The position numbers and the translations under genes are program-made. From NCBI GenBank assembly GCA_949076555.1, contig CARUOB010000018.1, positions 1-11,815 on the forward strand: a stretch of 11,815 nucleotides of DNA, in the 5' to 3' direction. The stretch's first letter is position 1; every line of letters begins with the position of its first letter. Of this stretch, positions 7,057 to 11,815 are shown in pieces. Under the pieces are notes generated by a model. The model saw only the letters and a list, made by a program, of their open reading frames with translations. It had not been told where the DNA came from and did not search any database. This DNA comes from an uncultured Lachnospiraceae bacterium. Lineage in GTDB: Bacteria; Bacillota; Clostridia; Lachnospirales; Lachnospiraceae.

Positions 7057-7627
7057 AGAATTGTTGGTAATTTTGATTGCATCCTCTCTGGTCAATAATG
7101 TGGTTTTAAGCCAGTTTTTGGGGCTGTGTCCCTTCCTTGGTGTGTCCAAGAAGACCGAGACGGCAACGGGCATGGGCGTGGCGGTTATCTTTGTCATCAC
7201 GTTAGCCTCGGCGGTGGCGGGAGCGATCTACCAGTTTATCCTGCTTCCCTTCGATATCGCCTATTTGCAGACCATCGTGTTTATTCTGGTTATAGCGGCA
7301 CTGGTGCAGTTTGTGGAAATGTTTCTGAAAAAGTTTATTCCGGGGCTGTATCAGTCGCTTGGCGTGTACCTGCCTCTGATTACCACTAACTGCGCGGTGC
7401 TCGGTGTGGCGCTTACCAATGTGCAGAAGAACTATGGAATACTGACTGGTGTAGTCAATGGATTTGCGACGGCGGCAGGATTCACCATTTCCATTATTAT
7501 TCTGGCGGGAATCCGGGAGAAGATGGCTTACAACGATATACCGGAATCTTTTCAGGGGATGCCGATTGTGCTGGTGACGGCGGGACTGATGGCGATTGCG
7601 TTCTGCGGATTTTCGGGGCTACTGTGA
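7049..7627 (+). CDS. rnfA: Rnf complex subunit A, membrane subunit
   Basis: A 192-residue integral membrane protein with about six transmembrane helices, homologous to NqrE and to RnfE in this operon. C27 in FLGLCPFLG and C115 in TTNCAVLG match C26 and C109 of RnfE. The two proteins form an inverted pair that should carry the intramembrane [2Fe-2S] cluster on the electron path from RnfB to the flavins. Other family marks are the early segment SSLVNNVVLSQFLG (12-25) and FIPGLYQSLGVYLPLIT (96-112). Length is exactly typical. It begins inside the end of rnfE (8-nt overlap) after GAGGAGG. It is the last tightly packed gene before a 151-nt gap filled by stem-loops. Confidence 0.96.
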   Translation: MIKELLVILIASSLVNNVVLSQFLGLCPFLGVSKKTETATGMGVAVIFVITLASAVAGAIYQFILLPFDIAYLQTIVFILVIAALVQFVEMFLKKFIPGLYQSLGVYLPLITTNCAVLGVALTNVQKNYGILTGVVNGFATAAGFTISIIILAGIREKMAYNDIPESFQGMPIVLVTAGLMAIAFCGFSGLL

Positions 7628-7644
7628 AAATAAGGATGGGGACT

Positions 7645-7740
7645 GATTGAAAAATCACACTGATGTGCTGATTTTTCAATCGCGAGTTTGTGTCGAAGCC
7701 ACAAACTCGGGATCGCAGAGCCAAATTTGAGATTTGGCTC
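7645..7740 (+). repeat. Cluster of three consecutive stem-loops between rnfA and rnfB
   Basis: Stem 1 pairs 7645-7657 with 7669-7681 (13 perfect base pairs, mostly AT, arm GATTGAAAAATCA), with an inner CAC/GTG closing a TGAT loop. Stem 2 pairs CGAGTTTGTG (7683-7692) with CACAAACTCG (7700-7709). Stem 3 pairs GAGCCAAAT (7718-7726) with ATTTGGCTC (7732-7740). Stems 2 and 3 are introduced by the related words ATCGCGAG and ATCGCAGAG, as if built from modules. None is followed by a T-run, so they do not look like ordinary terminators. They fill most of the only long gap inside the operon (7628-7778) and end 28 nt before the rnfB ribosome binding site. Confidence 0.75.
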
Positions 7741-7778
7741 GCGGCCTACGCAAAATATGCTTCGGTGCGGAGGTTAAT

Positions 7779-8570
7779 ATGGACATAGCGGGAATTTTGA
7801 TGGCTACGGGGATCGTGGGAGCGGTGGGCCTGTTTGTGGGCCTGTTCCTCGGCGTGGCCGGTATCAAGTTTAAGGTAGATGTGGATGAGAGGGAGGAGGC
7901 CATTTTAGGCGTGCTTCCCGGCAATAACTGCGGCGGCTGCGGTTATGCGGGCTGTTCCGGTCTGGCGGCCGCCATTGTGAAGGGGGAGGCGCCGACAAAC
8001 GCCTGCCCTGTGGGCGGCGAAAAGGTAGGCGCGCAGGTGTCGCAGATCATGGGCGTGGAGGCCGGTGAGAGCGTGCGCATGACGGCCTTTGTAAAATGCC
8101 GCGGAGACAAGGAGCGCACACGTGTGGATTATGACTACACGGGGATTGAGGACTGCGCTATGGTGGCTTTCGTGCCAAACGGCGGGCCGAAATCCTGTAA
8201 TGACGGATGTCTCGGGTTCGGAAGCTGTGTGAAAGCGTGTCCCTTTGACGCCATTCATGTGGTAAACGGTGTGGCTGTGGTAGACAAGGAAGCATGTAAG
8301 GCGTGCGGCAAGTGTGTGGCTGCCTGCCCGAAGCATCTGATCGAGTTGATTCCTTATGATGCGAAGCATGTGGTGGCCTGCAGCTCCAAGGAGAAAGGGC
8401 CTGTGACCATGAAAGCCTGCGATGTGGGCTGTATTGCATGTCAGCTCTGTAAGAGGAACTGTCCGGCGGACGCGATCGTGATTGAGGATTTCCATGCGAT
8501 TATCGATCAGGAGAAATGTACCGGATGCGGGACATGTAAGGAGAAGTGCCCGAAGAAGGTTATTGTATAA
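7779..8570 (+). CDS. rnfB: Rnf complex subunit B, polyferredoxin electron-input subunit
   Basis: A 263-residue subunit that receives electrons from reduced ferredoxin. An N-terminal membrane helix (about 4-28) is followed by the RnfB-specific [4Fe-4S] motif C51/C54/C59 with C76 (CGGCGYAGC, later ACPVGG). Four ferredoxin-type motifs come next: C140/C144/C150/C154, C173/C176/C179/C183, C218/C221/C224/C228 and C247/C250/C253/C257. That predicts five [4Fe-4S] clusters, more than the two or three in the shorter (about 190-residue) E. coli RsxB. The ATG at 7779 was chosen because GGAGG (7769-7773) stands 5 nt upstream and the hydrophobic N-terminus MDIAGILMATG follows; an upstream in-frame TTG start would read through a hairpin. 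It closes the operon. A repeat element begins 2 nt after its stop. Confidence 0.95.
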   Translation: MDIAGILMATGIVGAVGLFVGLFLGVAGIKFKVDVDEREEAILGVLPGNNCGGCGYAGCSGLAAAIVKGEAPTNACPVGGEKVGAQVSQIMGVEAGESVRMTAFVKCRGDKERTRVDYDYTGIEDCAMVAFVPNGGPKSCNDGCLGFGSCVKACPFDAIHVVNGVAVVDKEACKACGKCVAACPKHLIELIPYDAKHVVACSSKEKGPVTMKACDVGCIACQLCKRNCPADAIVIEDFHAIIDQEKCTGCGTCKEKCPKKVIV

Positions 8571-8572
8571 GA

Positions 8573-8671
8573 ATGCGAAAAGTGCTTCTAGAGACGTTTC
8601 GTCATAGGACGAAACGCCAAGAAGCACTAAGTTTCGCATGAGAGAATGCCCCAAGGGCGGGCATTCTCCGT
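8573..8671 (+). repeat. Structured hairpin repeat, copy 2
   Basis: The outer stem pairs ATGCGAAA (8573-8580) with TTTCGCAT (8632-8639). Next, AGTGCTTCT (8581-8589) pairs with AGAAGCACT (8620-8628). The innermost stem pairs CGTTTCGTC (8595-8603) with GACGAAACG (8608-8616) across an ATAG loop. A second hairpin follows, pairing GAGAATGCCC (8642-8651) with GGGCATTCTC (8659-8668). The element begins 2 nt after the rnfB stop codon. It is about 92% identical by eye to copy 3, and shares TAAGTTTC plus the second hairpin with copy 1. Confidence 0.85.
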
Positions 8672-8696
8672 GAATGGTTTACGTGGTTGAAATTTT

Positions 8697-8794
8697 ATGC
8701 GAAAAGTACTTCTAAAGACGTTTCGCCGTAGGACGAAACGCCAAGAAGTACTAAGTTTCGCGTGGGAGAATGCCCCAAGGGCGGCATTCTCCGT
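8697..8794 (+). repeat. Structured hairpin repeat, copy 3 (tandem to copy 2)
   Basis: It begins 124 nt after the start of copy 2. The outer stem is ATGCGAAA (8697-8704) with TTTCGCGT (8756-8763), including one T-G wobble. AGTACTTCT (8705-8713) pairs with AGAAGTACT (8744-8752); relative to copy 2 this is a G-C pair changed to A-T on both arms. The inner stem keeps CGTTTCG with CGAAACG. The second hairpin pairs 8765-8774 with 8783-8792 (10 bp) across CCAAGGGC. The element ends 29 nt before the kinase start. The rest of the gap (8571-8823) shows no gene and no convincing promoter. Confidence 0.85.
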
Positions 8795-8823
8795 GTGCAA
8801 TCAAAAACAGGGAGAACGGGAAC

Positions 8824-10131
8824 ATGGAAGGACAGTTGAAAAGCGGGACGGTTCTCACTTCCGAGAGCGGAAGCCGGTATACGGTGAAACAACTGCTTGG
8901 CGCCGGCGGGCAGGGGGAAGTGTATTCGGTGGAGTCCGAAAATAGGCTGTATGCTTTGAAATGGTATTATAAGAATACCGCCACCAAAAACCAGAAGGAT
9001 ATTCTGGATAATCTGATTCAGAGCGGTGCGCCGGATGCGTCTTTCCTGTGGCCGCAGGACATGATTTTCAGGGCATACGGGGAATCCTTTGGCTATATTA
9101 TGCCGCTTCGCCCGAAGAATTACAGAAGCATTGTGGATATGATGAAGAGAAAGGCGGAGCCTTCCTTTTATTGTCTGTGCAGGGCCGCTTACCATCTGAC
9201 AAGAGGATACCGCGCGCTGCATGCAAAGGGTTACAGCTACCGCGATATTTCTTTTGGCAATGTCTTTTTTGATCCCGACACGGGTGATGTGCTGATCTGC
9301 GATAACGATAATGTTTCTTATAATGGGGCGAAAACCGGTGTGTATGGCACGCCCCGGTTTATGGCGCCTGAGATTGTGACGGGAAAAGAGAAGCCTTCAC
9401 GGAACACGGATCTCTTTTCTCTGGCGGTGCTGCTCTTTTATATGTTTATGTTAAACCACCCTTTAGAGGGCAGGAGAGAGGCCAGAATCAAATGCATGGA
9501 TATTCATGCCATGAATATGCTGTACGGGACAGATCCGCTGTTTATCTTTGATCCGGACAACAAGGAAAACAGACCCCTTGCCGGGTATCAGGACAATGCC
9601 CTAATCTTCTGGGATCTGTATCCGCAGCAGCTTCGGGATCTGTTTACCACATCCTTCACCGTGGGACTTGGACAGCCTAACCGCCGGATTACCGAGGGGA
9701 AATGGATGGAGGTCTTTGCAAACCTCATGTCCGGCATTATGCGCTGTCAAAACTGCGGCTGCGAGGTTTTTTATGATGCGCAGAAGGAAGAAAACGGTGT
9801 CGCGCATACGTGCTGGGGCTGCCAGAAGGCAGTGACCGTTCCGCCTAAAATCGTGATCGGGAAAAGCGCCATACTGCTGATGTCCAACACAAAATTGTAT
9901 AAACACCATATCGAGGGAAATTATGATATGGAGACGAAGGTGGGTGAGGTGGTACCAAATCCCAACAACCCGAAACTGTGGGGGATTAAAAATTTGTCCG
10001 GAGATAACTGGACATACATCAAGGCGGACGGCACGCAAGTTCCTGTACCGCAGGGACGTTCGGCGGCGATTGTCAGGGATTCGAAAATCGACTTCGGACA
10101 ATTGACGGGAGAATTTCATGGAGGAGCATGA
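8824..10131 (+). CDS. Atypical Ser/Thr protein kinase with zinc ribbon and FHA-like C-terminal domain (YegI / TerY-P type)
   Basis: A 435-residue soluble protein. The kinase domain (about 18-300) has the Gly-rich loop GAGGQGEVY (26-34), the lysine of ALK (K46), a catalytic loop YRDISFGN (D141, N146) and an APE motif (181-183). The usual HRD is YRD, and DFG is replaced by DND (160-162), as I recall for kinases of the TerY-associated and E. coli YegI type. All ATP- and metal-binding residues are present, so activity is expected. A zinc ribbon follows (C308/C311 and C330/C333). A beta-rich tail (about 342-427) has an FHA-like pattern: IVIGK, YKHHI, then WGIKNLSGDNWTYI and KIDFG. The ATG at 8824 follows GGGAGAACGGG; an earlier ATG at 8770 lies inside the repeat. 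The stop overlaps the next start as ATGA (10128-10131). Targets are unknown. Confidence 0.85.
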   Translation: MEGQLKSGTVLTSESGSRYTVKQLLGAGGQGEVYSVESENRLYALKWYYKNTATKNQKDILDNLIQSGAPDASFLWPQDMIFRAYGESFGYIMPLRPKNYRSIVDMMKRKAEPSFYCLCRAAYHLTRGYRALHAKGYSYRDISFGNVFFDPDTGDVLICDNDNVSYNGAKTGVYGTPRFMAPEIVTGKEKPSRNTDLFSLAVLLFYMFMLNHPLEGRREARIKCMDIHAMNMLYGTDPLFIFDPDNKENRPLAGYQDNALIFWDLYPQQLRDLFTTSFTVGLGQPNRRITEGKWMEVFANLMSGIMRCQNCGCEVFYDAQKEENGVAHTCWGCQKAVTVPPKIVIGKSAILLMSNTKLYKHHIEGNYDMETKVGEVVPNPNNPKLWGIKNLSGDNWTYIKADGTQVPVPQGRSAAIVRDSKIDFGQLTGEFHGGA

Positions 10132-11321
10132 CGACGGGTATGGAAGACGATAAGGTTTTGGCGGGCTTGGTGCGGGATTATCCCGACGCGCTTTCTGACA
10201 GAAAAAGGCTGCAGGCGCTTCTTATGGATTTGTTTCCGCAGGACAGGCGCAGAAGGAACCTACTGCTGATTGCATATGACGACGGCATTGTGGGTGAACT
10301 TCGAGGCCTTGCGCAGATAGACAAAATGACGCTGCACCGGTTTGTCCGATCCGTCGAGCTGGGGTATGATATCCGGACGAAAAGCGCTGAGGCCGCTGTT
10401 ATGGCTTGGGTAAGGGCGTTTGGACTGTCCACGGAAGAGAAAGAGGAACAAAAGGAAGAAACCGATCGAGCAGTCGGTGGACAGGAATCGTTTCCGTCCG
10501 TGAAAAAAGAGTGGGAACCATGTGAGAGCGACAGTCTGTATGAATATGAGGAGACCGCAAGAGGGCTTCGGATTCTGAAATATGCTGATTTCGACGAGCC
10601 TGTTGTGGTGATTCCCAATATCATAGAAGGGAAAAAGGTAATCGCGGTCGGCAATTATGCTTTTAAGGGATGTGTCGGCATCGAGAAGGTCATTGTTTCC
10701 GAGGGAATAGAGATTCTGGGAAACGGCGTATTTTTAAACTGCAGGGGTTTAGAGGAAGTATCTCTTCCCACATCGCTGCGGGGGATTGGCAGCACGGATG
10801 CAACAGGCTGTCCCAAGATTTTAGGCAGCGAGATCAAATACGAGGGTGCTTTTGAGTACAGCGGGCTTAAGTCCGTTACAGTGCCGGACAGTGTAAAATA
10901 TATCGGAGAAAACAGCTTTGCCGGTTGTGGCCAGTTGAAAAGAGCGGTGCTGCCGGACAAGCTGAGGGAAATAAAAGAGAATACATTCCGCTGGTGTAAA
11001 AGCCTGAGGGATGTGACGTTTCCGAGGGAGCTGAACGCAGTCCGGCTATCGGCTTTTGAGGGCTGCAGCGACCTGCGGACAGTGGATCTTCCGGAAGGAG
11101 TGGAAAGTATTGAAGAGGGAGCTTTTGCAGGCTGTAAAGGGCTGGAAAGCATTTATATACCGGATTCCGTTACAGAAATCGGCGGCGGAAAGGGGACGGG
11201 CTTTTTAAAGACCTTCGGGGAACCGGAGGAGCGGCATGAGAATTTTACGATCCGCTGTCATAGCGGGTCTTATGCGATGAAGTATGCCAGAACATGGCAG
11301 ATCAGATGCGAGCGCGCGTAA
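10128..11321 (+). CDS. Cytoplasmic BspA-type leucine-rich repeat protein with N-terminal helical module
   Basis: A 397-residue protein with no signal peptide or membrane segment, so probably cytoplasmic, unlike most BspA-like surface proteins. Residues about 8-100 form a helical module whose pattern (LQALLMDLFPQDRRRRNLLL, then GIVGEL, ending AAVMAWVRAFGL) resembles a small unnamed domain I recall at the ends of bacterial signalling proteins. A charged linker (about 101-135) follows. Residues about 146-352 are tandem LRR_5 repeats of about 23 residues, with units such as NYAFKGC, GVFLNCRGLEEVSLP, NSFAGCGQLKRAVLP, SAFEGCSDLRTVDLP and GAFAGCKGLESIYIP. The tail HSGSYAMKYARTWQI is a common BspA-type ending. 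The start may be 10128 (overlapping the kinase stop, but with GGAGG only 3 nt upstream) or 10140 (13 nt after GAGGAG). It probably scaffolds or recognises a partner of the kinase. Confidence 0.82.
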   Translation: MTTGMEDDKVLAGLVRDYPDALSDRKRLQALLMDLFPQDRRRRNLLLIAYDDGIVGELRGLAQIDKMTLHRFVRSVELGYDIRTKSAEAAVMAWVRAFGLSTEEKEEQKEETDRAVGGQESFPSVKKEWEPCESDSLYEYEETARGLRILKYADFDEPVVVIPNIIEGKKVIAVGNYAFKGCVGIEKVIVSEGIEILGNGVFLNCRGLEEVSLPTSLRGIGSTDATGCPKILGSEIKYEGAFEYSGLKSVTVPDSVKYIGENSFAGCGQLKRAVLPDKLREIKENTFRWCKSLRDVTFPRELNAVRLSAFEGCSDLRTVDLPEGVESIEEGAFAGCKGLESIYIPDSVTEIGGGKGTGFLKTFGEPEERHENFTIRCHSGSYAMKYARTWQIRCERA

Positions 11322-11338
11322 ATTAAGGAGGAGCGATT

Positions 11339-11815
11339 ATGGGAGAAATGAAAAGACCGGGAGGAGAGTTGGCGAGCAGGCCGCTGCATTTTTTTTGGAT
11401 TGTGGACTGTTCCGGCTCCATGTACGGGGAGAAGATCGGCACGGTGAATCATGCCATCCAGTCCACCATACCGGAGATGGTGTCTGCCGCGGAAAATAAT
11501 CCGAACGCGCAGCTGATGATCCGGACTCTGAAATTTTCTACCGGAGCTTCTTGGGTGACAAGCAATCCTGTCAAAGTGGAAGATTTTGCGTGGGACGATC
11601 TGGAGGCCGGAGGTGTGACGGATTTGGGAAAGGCATTTGAGCTTCTGGCAGCGCAGCTTACGATTCCGCCGATGTCAGACAGGGCGCTTCCGCCCGTACT
11701 TGTTCTTTTGTCCGACGGACAGCCTACGGACGACTATAAAAAGGCGCTGGCGGAGTTAAAGAGGCTCCCCTGGGGAAAGAAGGCGGTCAAGATCGCCATT
11801 TCCATCGGGCAGGAT
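11339..11815 (+). CDS. von Willebrand factor A domain protein, TerY/YegL-like (3' end outside window)
   Basis: The first 159 residues of an open frame with no stop before the window end. The vWA fold carries a complete metal-ion-dependent adhesion site: D23-C-S25-G-S27 in WIVDCSGSM, T94 in GGVTDLGKAF and D126 in LLSDGQPTDD. Spacing and surrounding residues match the TerY/YegL class, whose members act as soluble metal-binding protein-interaction modules rather than surface adhesins. No signal peptide is seen. AAGGAGG (11325-11331) lies 7 nt before the ATG, an ideal spacing, and the gene starts 17 nt after the LRR stop, so it is co-transcribed with the kinase and LRR genes. The known families often pair it with a PP2C phosphatase and an FHA-like C-terminus; neither can be seen here. 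Confidence 0.88.
   Translation, partial: MGEMKRPGGELASRPLHFFWIVDCSGSMYGEKIGTVNHAIQSTIPEMVSAAENNPNAQLMIRTLKFSTGASWVTSNPVKVEDFAWDDLEAGGVTDLGKAFELLAAQLTIPPMSDRALPPVLVLLSDGQPTDDYKKALAELKRLPWGKKAVKIAISIGQD

Noticed and set aside
8573..8638. 22-codon frame beginning at ATGCGAAAAG in repeat copy 2 (and a longer one in copy 3)
   Set aside because: No ribosome binding site precedes it, and its residues are dictated by the palindromic arms. The stem-preserving substitutions favour selection on structure over peptide.
7905..8654. Long open frame (249 codons) on the minus strand opposite rnfB
   Set aside because: It is a mirror of rnfB codon use, rich in His, Ala and Leu with no recognisable domain, and it runs through repeat copy 2. 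rnfB on the plus strand has unmistakable ferredoxin motifs.
8573..8794. Possible two-unit CRISPR array or phage attachment site
   Set aside because: The units are about 99 nt with complex internal stems and only 25 nt between them. No cas gene, integrase or regularly sized spacers are present.

Overview
This window looks like part of a chromosome of a Gram-positive, anaerobic Clostridia bacterium, most likely Lachnospiraceae. The evidence is the six-gene Rnf operon in the order C-D-G-E-A-B, strong AGGAGG-type ribosome binding sites, roughly even base composition, and the character of the individual proteins. No mobile-element gene, tRNA, rRNA or CRISPR array is visible. The genus is not identifiable from sequence reading alone.

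Layout. (1) 1-1119: a four-domain S1 RNA-binding protein whose start coincides with the window edge. (2) 1184-1963: a CheR-type chemoreceptor methyltransferase. It is followed by copy 1 of a hairpin repeat and by an intrinsic terminator that it shares with the convergent gene. (3) 2133-3236, minus strand: an RNase H-fold (DEDD) exonuclease-like protein. (4) 3395-8570: the rnf/rsx operon for the ion-pumping ferredoxin:NAD+ oxidoreductase. C, D, G, E and A are tightly packed, mostly with 4-8 nt overlaps. A 151-nt gap holding three consecutive stem-loops separates rnfA from rnfB. (5) 8571-8823: two tandem copies of the same repeat family found after cheR. (6) 8824 to the window end: an accessory cassette of an atypical Ser/Thr kinase (kinase, zinc ribbon, FHA-like tail), a cytoplasmic BspA-type leucine-rich-repeat protein with an N-terminal helical module, and a TerY/YegL-like von Willebrand A (vWA) protein cut off by the window edge.

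How the parts work together. The Rnf genes should build one membrane complex: RnfB takes electrons from ferredoxin, they pass through RnfA/E and the covalent flavins of RnfD/G, and RnfC reduces NAD+ while Na+ or H+ is exported. The last three genes are translationally linked and resemble the kinase plus vWA core of the 'TerY-P' (YegI/K/L-like) signalling triads; the usual PP2C phosphatase partner would be expected just beyond the window. The LRR protein between kinase and vWA is the unusual member.

The most distinctive non-coding signal is the three-copy structured repeat (1958-2052, 8573-8671, 8697-8794). Its stems are preserved although arm sequences differ, including a compensatory base-pair change between the tandem copies, and two copies sit at or within 2 nt of a stop codon.
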